From: Ananas comosus
Lineage: Eukaryota; Streptophyta; Magnoliopsida; Poales; Bromeliaceae
Length of the DNA stretch: 64,000 bases
Assembly: GCF_001540865.1 (NCBI RefSeq)
Contig: NC_033645.1
Span: 1,866,182-1,930,181 of the forward strand
Direction: 5' to 3'
Positions 40,209 through 52,500 of the stretch are shown piece after piece; the stretch's first letter is position 1; each line of letters starts with the position of its first letter. The notes under the pieces were generated by a model that did no database searches, was not told the DNA's origin, and was given only the letters and a program-made list of their open reading frames with translations. The position numbers were made by a program, and so were the translations under genes.

Positions 40209-40285
40209 TGGGCCTGGCCCATAAATGTTCGTGGGCCTCATAGTTCATTAATAAAGGCCTTCATCAAAGAGTAAGGCCCGGCCCA
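40209..40285. promoter_or_regulatory. Shared promoter of the TPR and COQ4 genes: site II cluster
   Basis: TGGGCC/GGCCCA words occur at 40209, 40216, 40232 and 40280 in both orientations. They lie about 300 bases upstream of the TPR start (minus strand) and just before the CT-rich probable leader of COQ4 (plus strand). A bidirectional promoter serving two organelle-protein genes is plausible. Confidence 0.6.
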
Positions 40286-40299
40286 ATTAATCTCTTCCC

Positions 40300-41360
40300 C
40301 ACCTTCACTCTCTCCGGACGAAGCTACAAAGCCCTCGCATTCGAGCTCTCCTCTTTTTTTTGTTCCACAAATCCATTGTTTCGATCCTCTCACCTCCATT
40401 GCCGATGCTCCAATTTCTTTGTTCCAATTCCCTTTAGCTGATCGATTCTACATAGGAGAGGTAGTAGCGGAGGAGGAGGGGGAGGAAGAGGAGGAGCAAG
40501 CGCACGCTAATCGTCGTCTTCGCTTTCTCTTCGCCATTTTTCGATCCGAATCAGCTAGTGGCACATCCGTAACGGTGTGATTTCTCCCCCCTTTGATCTT
40601 TAGCTGAATCCTTCCTCTACTTGTGTTTTTCCTTTTTTCTTATTATAAAAATATTTGATCTGATCATGTGGAGAACAAAAGAGCTTCTAAGAGAAGTTTT
40701 GATTGGGCGATGTGGTAATAATTGTTCTCAATTCACATATTAAGCTCTCGGTTTATGTTAATTGTTATTATTTCCATAATTATATCGTATTAATGTGTGA
40801 TAAATTTGATGCAGTAGGCCTGCTGAAGTTTAAAGGAATGTTTGTAAATGTTGTATTTGATTGGAATAAACGTAACGCAAAATTTAAGAGACTTGATTAG
40901 TAAGAATCACCAGACCAGTTCATTTTATGTTTATTTTTGAATCTTATTAAAAAGTTTAAACTATTGCAGCAGTTGTTAAGCTTTGCTATATATCAAATCT
41001 GTTTGGTATGGCCAGATCTTACGCAGAATAGCTCTTTGGTAGAGCTGTTCAATGAAGCTGTAAACCTTGTTATCAACCAACCTCTAAACTACTTATCTTG
41101 GAAGCTAGAAGGCAGAAGCTTCGAATTGAACTTTCGGTTTTAGAGCGCTAGAAGCTCATTTTGGCTTCCCACAAAACCTGGAAGTTCCAAACTTTTTTAT
41201 TTTCTTTCGAAAACTGGAGAAACTATTACAAAAGCTAGACCAAAAAGACATTTATAAGAAAATATGTAATATAGAATTCTATACAATTTATATGCCGAAG
41301 CTTTTAATTAGCTCTAAAATTACTCTTTTTTCGTAGAGGTTTCATTTATACTGAAGTACT
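40300..41360 (+). other. Probable 5' UTR and leader intron of COQ4
   Basis: The stretch begins with a CT-rich leader (40310-40580). It continues as an AT-rich intron, and a probable acceptor (TTTTCGTAG) at about 41336 precedes the start codon exon. The donor could not be fixed. No other gene is seen; the interior has several AAGCT-rich words suggesting an old transposon piece. Confidence 0.45.
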
Positions 41361-43005
41361 ATGCAAGGAGCGCGGGTTAGTCTAAAGGGATGGCAACAAG
41401 CAGCGGTTGCTGTTGGCTCTGCCCTTGGGGCCCTAATGGATCCTAGAAGGGCTGATTTAATAGCTGCTCTTGGAGAGACTACTGGAAAGCCGGCATTTCA
41501 GCGCGTTCTTGAGCGAATGAAGAACAGCCCTGAAGGAAGAGTGAGTCCATCAAGTTCTTTTACAAACTCGATTAATCTTTTTTTAGTAAATTTTCTTCAT
41601 AGCTAATGCTCAATGAAGGTAGTTTTGTCATTCCATAGCATGATCTTTTTTGTAGTGGTGATGGGTATATATCCTTTCTCTGCTTTTTTACATGGTAATT
41701 ATGTCATGTACTTTTAGCACAATTTGACCAAGTAAGACTCAGAGCTAAGTTTCTTTTAGTCACCACATTCTGAACTGATCAAGGTTTTACTTCATAGACC
41801 AAAAGTACTAACCCTTCCAAGGATACCCAAAGTAAATGCCTGAAAAAGAATTACAAATGGAGAGTTGATATCATGAGAGAGAGAGAGGCCAGATCCTTAT
41901 ATCAGAAACTTATCGGAATTCTGGATTCTTGATCTGCATAAACACAATTAATCTGTAGGGGCTCCAAATATATTTGGTGCCTACGTGTACTTCTTCGGAT
42001 CTTCAAAACTTTGAGTGGGTGCAAAGCTTAACTTGGGAGTTTGCTCTATTCTTTAACAGAAGTTCTAATGTTGAAACGTACTCATTGCCGATGCAGTATT
42101 GTTGGAATTCTTGGGTATAGGTCAGTTTAATGTCAAATGTAGCAAATGGAATTCTTATTCGTAGTTGATTATGATTGTCCTCAAGTGAAATGTAGCAAAT
42201 TTGAGTATTTGGTTTATGTGTACAACACGTTGTTTAACATTTCTAAAGGCATGTCTAAGATAAGAATAGGTGTTCAATATGGACAGTATGTAACGGACGT
42301 ATAGTAAAATGGGTTAAAACAGAAGAAGTCTTCCTGGTGTAGGAAATTGAAAAACCACGTTTTATCAAACAACAGAAGGCCCATTTATAATTAGGTAGAA
42401 AGCATAGAGAGTTTCTTCTGATTTTTTAGCTGAAACATAGTAGTCCTCTGGAACTAACTACTCATTCATTTTTGGCTCAGGAAGTTCTTCTCGATCGTCC
42501 CCGTGTTATATCCAAAAACGTGTCTCATGCGTGGGACCTACCTGATGGCACATTCGGTGCAGCTTATGCCAAGTTCATGGGATCAAGAAATTTCTCACCA
42601 GACGATCGGCCCCCTGTGCGATTCATGGAGACAGAGGAACTTGCTTATGTGGCAACCAGGGCCCGCGAGGTGCATGATTTCTGGCACGTGCTATTCGGCC
42701 TCCCAACAAATTTGATAGGGGAGTCCGCCCTTAAGGTGATCGAGTTCGAACAGATGCTTCTTCCCATGTGTCTATTATCGGTGGTCGGAGGTTCGGCGAG
42801 GTTTAGTGAGAATCAAAGGGCTCTCTTCTTCCAGCATTACTTTCCGTGGGCTCTAAAAGCTGGTTTTCAGTGTACAAATCTCATTTGTGTGTACTACGAG
42901 AAGCACTTTGGTGAAGATTTAGAGTTAGTGCGGAAAAAGTGGGGAATAATCACTTGTCCTGATGCAAAAAGGAGAAGCCTTCAGATTGTGCCGGTGCCCT
43001 CATGA
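41361..43005 (+). CDS. COQ4: Ubiquinone biosynthesis protein COQ4, mitochondrial
   Basis: Two coding exons, 41361-41540 and 42481-43005, give 234 residues, the usual plant length. The protein carries the diagnostic HDFWH followed by eleven residues and Glu (His125, Asp126, His129, Glu141), the metal-binding motif of COQ4. Conserved blocks [37 protein letters not shown] and [10 protein letters not shown] surround it. COQ4 works at the mitochondrial inner membrane in the coenzyme Q complex, and recent work assigns it to the C1 step of ring modification. The start [13 protein letters not shown] agrees with other plant COQ4 proteins, which begin directly with this helix. It shares a site II-rich upstream region with the divergent TPR gene. 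Confidence 0.95.
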
Positions 43006-45070
43006 GGTAATTCTGACTGCTTTTCTTGTTATTAAGTTTCATTAGGTATTTCAGATTAGCAGTCGTATATTGAAGTACTGAGTTTTGATTTGAATATTCC
43101 CATTTATTGTTGGTTTTTCAGCATGTTGACATTGTAACATGGAATATTCAAACGACAACTGTTATACTGTACAATAATTTTAAGATATTAATGCTGTATG
43201 TTTGAGGACAAGAAAAGTTAACATGCAATCCAATACCTTGTCCTTTTCCTCTTTCGATGTTTTGCATCTGTATTGTTAGGGAGCAAAGTCGCAGGAAAAG
43301 TATAACGTTTCCTTCGATTTTTATATGCTGAAATTTGTGGAGCCATTGATTGGTTCAATGATAAAAAGTACTGGACCATATTATCATATGAGTATTGGTT
43401 TGATTCGATGCTCGAACTTCGTTTAACTTCTTATTGTTAGGATTGTAATTTTCTGCGAGCATAATCTTATGAAGAATAGTGATGTGAAATATGCAACCCT
43501 CCGATTCAGCGTAAGCCAAGCCCTAGTATTATCAAGGCCTTGGCTCTGTCTGGGTGGGAAATATTGTAAAGCCCAAGCTAAGCCATTTGGCCTTGCTTTA
43601 TAGTGGGGTTAAGAAAAGGAAAAATGTATCGGATGCATCTCGCATCTCGCTCAGACGAACTCCTTATCTCGTTGAGTATCGTACAGTCCGAATCTCAAAG
43701 CAATGTTTGTGATATCTGATGGTAATAGCTTATGCATCATCTCAGTGAGACTTATTATCTGATAGAATTTTTTTTTTTGCAGGTAAATTGGGCTTCTGGA
43801 TTTGTAAAATGTGGAAGCTCCATTTCGATGGCTTCGATAGAAAGCTTTTGAAGGCTTATTAGTGAATAACAAGGATTGGAAATTCTTCTAGTAGTTGTAC
43901 TGAAATAGCACCATATATGATTTTTTTTTTAAATTTTTTTTTTCTAACGCATAATTTGTGTGTAAGTATAAAGATAAACTGTGAAACAGTGAAATGCGTT
44001 AAAAGAATCTATTCTTAAGGTTTAAATAAATTGGCAAAGGAGCAGGGTCATTTTCAAACAGCACGAATTAAGCTGTCAAATTTGCCACCATTTGATCCAC
44101 GTTCAGAACAAAAAACCAAAAAAAAAAAAAAACAACCCTGATGTTGTCCATTCTAATTCAAATCAATGTGAATTCAAATGATTTGATTCGAATTCTTGGA
44201 TCTTTTTCATGATAGCAACGACTCTCAAAAATTTAGTACCCCTTGTCCCCTCATGTATTCTGCTGAGAAAAGAGGATTCGTTGTTATCGTATTCACGTCC
44301 CACAGTTTTAAATTGATGTTGCCGTGGAAAACCGCGTTCCCAATCTTTTTAGACTTTAGTCCATATGCCACTCCATTGCATTTCACGGGCTTTTGTTTGA
44401 ATCCTAGGGGTATTTGGTGCATGATTTTCTACGGATTTTGACCCAGCTCTTTCTCATTTTAATTTTTGTATAAAAAGTAAGAACAGAAGCTGGGCTTTTT
44501 AAAAGTACAAAATTAGTTTTTGTAGGGGAAAAAATTAGAATTTTACTTACTTTCTAACATATCCTATTTGGTTCTAAATAAATAAATAAATAAAACAGGT
44601 AACTTACTATATCTTTCTCTCCAAAAAAGAGTTTATTAGGTAATAAAAATTGGATTGGATAGGAAAAAAACAGGAGACTTTACTCTTTAGTGACGATAAA
44701 GCATAGAAAATTACGAAAAGCTGAAATTAACGAGTTTAGTCAGATCACATAAATATGTCGAAATGGAGTTCTCTCAAATTTCGTATGAGTCCTCTTTTTT
44801 CTGAAACACCGCTTTTGTTGTATCCTATCCAATCTATTACTAAATGCCAAACACGCTCGAGACAAAAGCCAAATAAGCCATACAATAATACCGATATTCC
44901 AAAAAAAATCCAAAATTGCCAAGCATGAGAGATGCCACATCAAGGAGTTCTCCTTGAAGCTCCGAACACAAACAGTAACAACCACCAAGTGGTGGGCATA
45001 TAGCAAGATGAGGATGAGCACCTGTGCTTACCTTAAAAAAAAAAAAAAAAAATCCAAAACTATAATTGTT
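43006..45070. other. COQ4 3' flank and intergenic DNA
   Basis: The first 400 bases are probably COQ4 3' UTR. The remainder has no frame with recognisable content on either strand. The hydrophobic minus-strand frame at 44740-45021 shows no family resemblance. Confidence 0.45.
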
Positions 45071-45154
45071 TTTTTGAGAAAAAAAGTAGCATGCTACCCG
45101 CTTCATTCAATGGGAAGATGAATTTAGCTACATAAAGTGAGGTAGCCAGGGCTA
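45071..45154 (-). mobile_element. 84-bp truncated SINE with perfect 16-bp target duplication
   Basis: CAAAACTATAATTGTT flanks the insert on both sides (45055-45070 and 45155-45170) without mismatch. On the minus strand the insert reads GTAGCCCTGGCTACC, then AGCTAAATTCATC, AATGAAGCGGGTAGCATGC and a CTC-A tail. The body matches the 3' half of the SINE at 48001-48154. The element is 5'-truncated. Confidence 0.85.
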
Positions 45155-45170
45155 CAAAACTATAATTGTT

Positions 45171-47782
45171 AATTTATAATATGGTACAACAATGATGCAT
45201 TAGGGAGATAAAATGGGCAAATTGCACTAAGGATTCTGAAACTTTGAATCAAATTCTATTTGAGTTTACAAACTTTTGAGTTCACTATTTAGTGCTTCAT
45301 ATTGCAGAATTACCTTATATATCTTGTATTTTTAATCCATTAACCTAATTTTTAAGTTCGAAAAAAATGTTAGCTTTACGAGTAGTAAAATTTAAAGTAT
45401 AAGATAAGGATGAGAAGCTGGGTTCGAAGTACATAAAAAGTGAAATACTTTTATTAATATCACATGTCTAATTAAAATAAACTTAATTAAAAACTCAAAA
45501 ACAAACAGTATAATAAGACGAATAAAAGAAAATAATACAATCAAATGGGCTTGTTGAGCTCCTGTGGCTACTCGGTTGATCGGTTCTCATTGGGACAGGA
45601 GAGGCATAATAATAATAATAATAATAATAATTAAAAAAACAAAGTCCTTTTTAACACCCGTGAACTCACGCAGAGGAGAGAAAACGTTCACTGCATTTGC
45701 GCGTGCACGTTATCAGGTTAGTGTGGGCCGTTTCTCGTGATCTGAAGAGAATATTTGTCACCATTTATTGAAAAAAAAAACATTAATTAATATTACATGC
45801 AAATATATAAATAAAATATATTACAACAGTTGAATTTTCTATTTGGATAAGAGTTTGTTATATTATGAGAGTTAGCTTAAAAAAAAAATAAAATACTGTC
45901 TGTACAATTTATATAGGGTTGTACATTTTATATTTATTAATCTAAGAGTTCACAATTTTTTTAAAAAATTTTTACTGTTAAAAAAATAATATGACAGATG
46001 AATAAATTCTATTTTGCAAAGGCTAAAATGTAAAATTTATATTTATAAGGTCAGTGTGCAGGTAACATTGTAGCATTGCTCGAGTAGTTCACTATAATTC
46101 TCCTTGTTACTGGTTTTGTAATATTGAACTTTAGGGGGGGAGGTTTTGTAATATTGAACTTTAGGGGGGGAGGTGAGTTTAATATATATCTTATATAATA
46201 TTGGGTTATTGCTGGATTGTTAGTGGTTACTGTAATTCTAAAAATTCAAGTGGTTATATAGAAACAATTCACTTAAACCGTGTAGATATAGCATCTATGC
46301 ATCTCGATTATGACTTGATCCAATTTTATTTTTGTTGTGTAGATAGCATATTGGCCTATTTACCAATAGATATGAACTGTCGAATAAACACTTAATCTTA
46401 ATTACTTTGAATTCAGATAAAGTACTATCGAACCCCTCGTACTCTAGTTATTGTATAGATTATACCCATAAAATTAAAAGACAAAAAATTCAACTAGCAC
46501 AGTTAATAATTTTAAAGTGATAATTCAAATAAGGAGGGGACTCACTCAACAGTGAAAAAGGAGTATGATTACAGCTTCAGTTGCTTTGAATGTGGCATGT
46601 ACAATACAAAATATGAAACCGATTTGCAAAGATGAATCCAAATTAGCTAGTTTTTAAACAACAATGTGGCCTAGATTGTAGCATTATAAGGGGGGGAAAA
46701 AAATAAAAACAGTAGCTTAGAGGACAATTTAAATTTCATGGTCATTAATTAATCTGGGTTTGAAGGGCTATAACTCCTAGATTCAGAGCTCATTTGGGTC
46801 CAAGCTTTGTCTGATCAACTTGCAACTATTCCCCAGGTGGGCACTTTATAATTCTAACCACTTGGATGTAATTTATTGTGCTATTAAGTTTGCAAATCTT
46901 GGTTGTGATATAATTCTAACCACTTGCAACTATTCCCCAGGTGGGCACTTTAGGTTTTGTCATTTTTGAATGGATTTTTCAATAGCACCTACTGCTTTTA
47001 AGGATCTAGTGAACATATCCTCCCATTAATTTGCTCCCAAAGTAGAATTAAGCAGTATCATTATTCATTAGTGATGTTGACTTAAAAGCCTATTTAACTT
47101 AATTAGCTGTTGTTTTAAAGAAGTGTGTTTCAAACTTCAACTTAGCTGGAGTTTTGAAAAAGTGTGTTTCAAACTTTCAATAGCGATGTTCAGAGCAGCA
47201 TCAGTTTTTGTTTTTGTTTTTTTCTTAAAAAATATCTTTAATAATTGAAATTTGTATTTTTATGCTTGAAAACTAATTTCAAGTTTAATTTTCCCTCGGC
47301 GCTATGTTCAATTTCTACATTTATTAAATGTCTAATTAATCAGTAACCATTGCTTATAAAAAAAAAAGAAGAGGAGTGTTACGTCTACAACCCATTTGAG
47401 ATTGTAATTCTACAACAATTTCAACACAACGACTATTTTTTCATTACCAGTTTTATAATTTGTCTTCTACTGAAAACTAAAATGGAGTTAGTAAACTCTT
47501 AGCACCCTTAAATAAAGGGTCATAGAAATTTGTCTTCTACTAAAAACCAAAATGGAGTTAGTGAACTCTTTACACACTAAACCCTTTTGGGCTAGCTGTG
47601 GAGTGTAGACTTAGTGTTTTTCTACAAAAAAAAATTTGGTTTTTTTTTTATAAAAAATTTGTAGCAAATTGCAAGTCTAGGAATCTAGAGATCTATTTGG
47701 ATTTCTCCTTGACTTGTCGTGTGATCTAGGACTCTTCTAATTCATGTTTCATGCCAAAGGAGAAGATAAGGCTCCAACTTGT

Positions 47783-47860
<78 letters not shown>

Positions 47861-48000
47861 ACAAATCACTCACTCCTCATACTCCCCTCACAAGTTCTCT
47901 TTCTTTCTCTTCACTTCCTCATCCCTCAAACTAAACATTTAGCCAAAACTTCCCATAACGTAAATCTTTTTTTTTTTTGTGAAAGATGTAAGAAGCTTTC
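45171..48000. other. Intergenic DNA with local direct duplications
   Basis: No gene is seen. Tandem or near-tandem duplications occur at 46112-46171 (two 30-bp units ending in a G run), 46818-46942 (ACTTGCAACTATTCCCCAGG twice), 47105-47180 (AAGTGTGTTTCAAACTT twice) and 47460-47570 (TTTGTCTTCTACT plus AAAATGGAGTTAGT twice). A (CT)n-(CA)n microsatellite runs from 47785 to 47863. Confidence 0.6.
47785..47863. repeat. Compound (CT)n(CA)n microsatellite
   Basis: About 25 CT units pass directly into about 13 CA units. Frames through it are repeat artefacts. Confidence 0.97.
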
Positions 48001-48154
48001 TTTTTTTTTAGAGATAGGTAACACGCTACCCGCTTCGTTTATTTCATTTAGAAATAAACTTAGCTGGAAATGTGAATCAACTAGGATTCGAACTTGGAAT
48101 TTCGGATACCAACCATCAAGTTCTTTGCCATTTGCTTTAGGGACGCTCGGTATA
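48001..48154 (-). mobile_element. Full-length tRNA-type SINE with 12-bp target duplication
   Basis: TAAGAAGCTTTC occurs at 47989-48000 and 48155-48166, flanking a 154-base element read on the minus strand. It begins near GAGCGTCCCTAAAGCAAATGG and carries a good Pol III box B (AAGTTCGAATCCTAG). It continues to CAGCTAAGTTTATTTC and AACGAAGCGGGTAGCGTG and ends TTACCTATCTCT plus an A run. A box A lies plausibly around GCAAATGGCAAAG. Size, box B, A tail and target duplication together define a SINE. Confidence 0.88.
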
Positions 48155-48374
48155 TAAGAAGCTTTCCATGTTTGGTAGAAAGAGTTCTTAGTTATAAGTA
48201 TCATGCACCCAGCTAATTAACTCATCCTTCTCAACACTTGAAGATGTCACTGTTTTGCATGTTTGTTCTTTCCCTCTTGGATAGGGTGTGATTTCTTAAT
48301 GATTTTCTTCCAAGAAATGGTCCCTCCTTTTGATAACCCTCTGCATTTACTTAAAAATTCCATGCACCTGAACA

Positions 48375-48575
48375 TAAATTATTGCATGCACCCAGTGCAT
48401 GCATACATAGTACACCACTCCTCTAAAAAGTTCTTATCATGCATGAAAGCTTTAAAAATCAGTATTTCATTCATTCAATACGTTTTATGATATTTAACTA
48501 TTATTTTTTGTGACTATTCGATGCTTGATAACAGATTTTCAGAATTTGTGAGTTTTCTTCGTGCATAGTCTTTTT

Positions 48576-48623
<48 letters not shown>

Positions 48624-48715
48624 TAATAACTGTATGAAATTAATCCTAATTATTAAATATTATATGAAGTACATGAGATGTTTCGATAGTACACCAGGTG
48701 TAGGCAATAATTTCT
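48375..48715. mobile_element. MITE with GAAATTATTGC ends (copy 2)
   Basis: The left end AAATTATTGCATGCACCCAG and the right end, reverse-complemented, AAATTATTGCCTACACCTGG are related inverted repeats. They match the ends of the element at 36885-37055. The 340-base interior includes an (AT)n tract near 48580-48620 and no coding frame. Confidence 0.55.
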
Positions 48716-49009
48716 CACCCTTAGACTCCTCTTTCCTCCATCAACTCCCACATGGCCTAAGGTGTGAGCTCAATCAAACTCCAAAACCCATGCATGCATG
48801 TGTGGTCTAAAACCCTAAAAAAGGTGACAAAACTATTCAAAATCACTAAACCAAGTGGATTCTTGACCTGCAGTGGCTGTCACCACGCACCAGCTCCAGA
48901 CAAAAAAAAACCACTTAATTTTAACAGCAATTAAAAGATGAAAATTAGTAATAAATAACCCACTCAATAAAATTGCTAGTCCACCGGAAAACCAAAGCTT
49001 GATCTATAT

Positions 49010-49258
49010 ACTTTTATTTAAATATTTTAGTCTGTAAACTTGCACATGTATTATATTTTCAATCCTAACCGTCAATAAAGTTATTTATATTTTGATAACA
49101 TGAACGTGTCGGCGCTCTTATAAAATGCCTAATTAATGTTTACGGACTAAAGTGCGGTATATACTAAATTCCGGACATTAAATTATGGAAATAAAAAGGT
49201 GCAAGGACAGATTTGCAATATGAGAATAGTACAGGGGCTGTCCGTACACTTTACCCTT
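49010..49258. mobile_element. Possible MITE end with CCCCTGTACTAT motif
   Basis: The right part, reverse-complemented, reads AAAGTGTACGGACAGCCCC followed by TGTACTATTCTCATATTGCAA. The same words occur at both ends of the element at 62996-63335. The left boundary here is not clear. Confidence 0.35.
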
Positions 49259-49334
49259 AACTAGTTAACTGAACCACTCTTTACTTCTATAATAAAAATA
49301 GATATATAAACTAACAAAAATAAAAACATTTTTG

Positions 49335-49338
<4 letters not shown>

Positions 49339-49379
<41 letters not shown>

Positions 49380-49429
49380 GTATTAAATAACTGTGTGGTG
49401 CACCAAATCCTCTTTTCTCATTCCATTCT

Positions 49430-49462
<33 letters not shown>
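49339..49462 (+). repeat. (AT)n and (CT)n tracts before the BTB gene
   Basis: An AT run at about 49339-49377 and a CT run at about 49432-49462 lie 50-180 bases before the BTB start codon. They could form the TATA-like region and a pyrimidine-rich leader. Confidence 0.85.
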
Positions 49463-49466
<4 letters not shown>

Positions 49467-49515
49467 ATCCATCTCTATCTTCATCTTCCTTGGTATAATT
49501 CAGGTTCAAAAAGCC

Positions 49516-52500
49516 ATGCAGGAGCTCTGTGATCTCAAGGTGCACATCAATGGCCAACACACCTTCCTCATCCACCAGGTAAACTAACTAACTAACTAAC
49601 TAGTTCTTGAATCCCAGGTCCCCATTCTCCATTCTCCAATCTTTCCCTCCTCAAAACCATTCAATTCACTCGCAAAGATTATCTCAAGATTCAACTCTCA
49701 CACATTGGATCTTTAATAGGTTTTTTTTTTTTTATATTTATATTGTTCCCCTGTTTCTGCTGCAGGGGATCCTCTGTTCCTTCTCAGGGAGGTTGAGGAA
49801 GATGGTGGTGATGAAGGAGAAGAAGAAGAACCAAGTGAGTTGGTGCCCTGTTATCAAGATCATGGACTTCCCAGGGGGCCCAGATGGGTTTGAATTGGTT
49901 TCAAGATTCTGCTACAGCAATGGGAGGATTCAGATCACCCCCTCCAATGTTTGCCTCCTCCATTGCTCTGCTGTTTACCTGGAGATGGGTGAGGAGCTCT
50001 CCACATGCAACCTCTTAACCCAAACCGAGACCTTCATGGATGGGCTCTTCTACTGGACTTGGAGCGACATCCTTGTTGCCCTCAAAAGCTGCGAGCCCTT
50101 CTTCGCCGCCGCCGACTCCTCGGGCTTGCTCGAAAAGCTCCTCTCCTCCCTCCTCTCAAAGATCTCAGCCAACTCAGAGCTTCAGCTTGTAGCAGCAGCA
50201 GCAGCAGCAGCTGCTGCAGCAAACACACCACCTTCTTCTTCTTCTTGTTCCTCATCCCCTGACACAGTTGGGTTCAGGTGCTCCTCATCCACCAAAACAC
50301 CTGAGTCCATAAGGCCCTGTTTCAGCAGAGAGTGGTGGTTTGATGATCTGACCATTTTGGCCCCACCCACCATAGAGAAGATGATGAAGATGCTTGGTTC
50401 CTGTGGGAACAACAACAGGAACCTTATTCTCACCAGATTCCTATTACACTACCTCAAATCAGCAGTTCAAAGGCCAAGCTTCAATGGGGGAGTTGCTGGG
50501 TACAAAGCAGAGTATGGTGGGCTTGCAGATACAGCAGTTCATGGTGTGGTTCTGATGGGGAGAAGTGCCTTTTCCTGCAGAGGGCTTTTCTGGGTTCTTG
50601 GAGTGGTCTCTGGCCTTGGACTGAGCAAAGAATGCAGGCACAATCTGGAGAGGTTGATGGGTCTAATGCTTGATCAAGCCACACTGGATGATCTGCTGGT
50701 CTCAGGAAGTGATGGGAATGGTGTGTATGATGTGAATCTGGTTCTGAGATTGGTGAGGGTGTTTGTGGGTTCTGAGGAAACTGGAGTTCCCTCACAGAGG
50801 ATGAAAAGAGTTGGCAGGTTAATTGATAAGTATTTAGGGGAAATATCCCCTGATCAGAGCTTGAAAGTGGCTAAGTTTCTTGGAGTAGCTGAGAGCTTGC
50901 CTGATTCTGCTAGAGATTGCTATGATGGGGTCTATAGAGCTTTGGACATCTATCTTGAGGTATGGTTCTTTTCCTTCTTTTATTTACCATATTTTCTTTC
51001 CTTTTTTATTAAAAATTTTGTTGTCATTGGTGGATGGATGGTTGGTTTTAGTAGGGTGGGAAAAGTTCCTGTGTTTCTAATTATTCTTCCAAGTTATGAT
51101 TAAGTATACTATAGTGTTGTAATTATAGAGAGATTAATAGGATGTACCTTGTGGGTTGCCTCCCAAAATTATTTCTTGGGTATGTAGTATGTAACTCAGG
51201 GGTATCTAGAAGTTGGTAATTAACATCAGAATTTCTTAATAATTGAAGTTACTGTTCTAGGAGTAAATAAGCAATTGAATTTGGAGCTGGAAAGAAACTT
51301 CTTCTTCTTCTTTTTTTTTTGTTAACAATTTCTATATAGGTCTAGCCAATAGGGTATTCCCAAGTTCAATGTAGGTCGCTTTGATTTCATGTGGACATAA
51401 AGGTGAAAGGTGGGAAAAAGTTCCTTTTTCATAGTTTGATGTTGGTGCCAATCCATATGAGATTTTCTTTATTCTTCTAATTTTCACTTTTACCTTTTGT
51501 GAGTGCTTTAGGTTTCTCATCCCCTTTTTGGCTCAAAATTGAGAGAGGTATTTTTTGTGTTTTTTTGAGAGAAAGATAATATGCTATTTATTTTGTTTAT
51601 TTTTTACAAAAATAAATTTAATTAAGAATATAAAATTATTAGATTTCAAATGTAAAACCTCGGGGACTAACCATCCGGTCTTTTGCTGTTTGCGATAGAG
51701 ACAGGCAGTATTGAGGGGGATGATCATATCCCTACCATATATATTAATCGCTTTAGCTAGTAAAATCCAACTACATATCTCCTCTCTTTAATTATACACA
51801 TATGATTTGTACCTTTTTCTGATTGATACTTCTCACAAGAGTTTGAAGTTACTAGGAGGCAGTTCCACATGGTTCTTGCCTGGTATCTAAGGCTATATCC
51901 ATGTATGTCACTTTCAGTCAACACTACTTTTGGTTTATGTGCTTCACATTTACTTTGGATCCTCCTTATTCTTAAGTTCCAAAATTAATCTCATTCTAGG
52001 AGTCAACCAAACTAAAAATCTGTATTATGTAATGATTTATTAATGTCTTCAAAAAATAAGCAGTTTCCTAAGACAAGTTCTGGATTTTTCCACACTTATT
52101 AGCAAGTTATGACCTGTAAATTCATGGTTTCTGTAATTAAATCTTTCATATTGAACAGGTTCATTCATCTGTACATCTACCTACCTTGCATAATCTGATT
52201 ATAATTAACTGAATTGGTTTCACCATTCTATTAGTCGCATCCGACTCTATCTGCCGAGGATCGCACGAGCCTCTGCCGATGCCTAAACTTCGAGAAGCTC
52301 AGCCTCGAGGCGTGCAAGGACTTTGCGAAGAACCGGAGAATCCCGCCAGGACTCGCAGTTCAAGCGTTAGCCTCGCAACAATCCAAGCTCCAGATCAGAA
52401 CCAATGTACAGAATCAAATCGACCCGAGTGAGACACCGAGAAAACTAGCATGTGTCGAATCCAAAACGGCTTCGCCAGATATTTTGGATGAGAAAGAACA

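Noticed and set aside
44740..45106. Two hydrophobic minus-strand frames
   Set aside because: They depend on T/A-rich sequence and a homopolymer, have no recognised motif, and partly overlap the SINE fragment.
48061..48110. Possible tRNA gene because of GTTCGAATCC
   Set aside because: Only box B is tRNA-like; the stems do not form and the element has SINE boundaries with a target duplication.
47744..48157. 137-codon frame through the (CT)n(CA)n microsatellite
   Set aside because: The coding look comes from Leu/Ser/Thr/His repeats of the microsatellite followed by a SINE.
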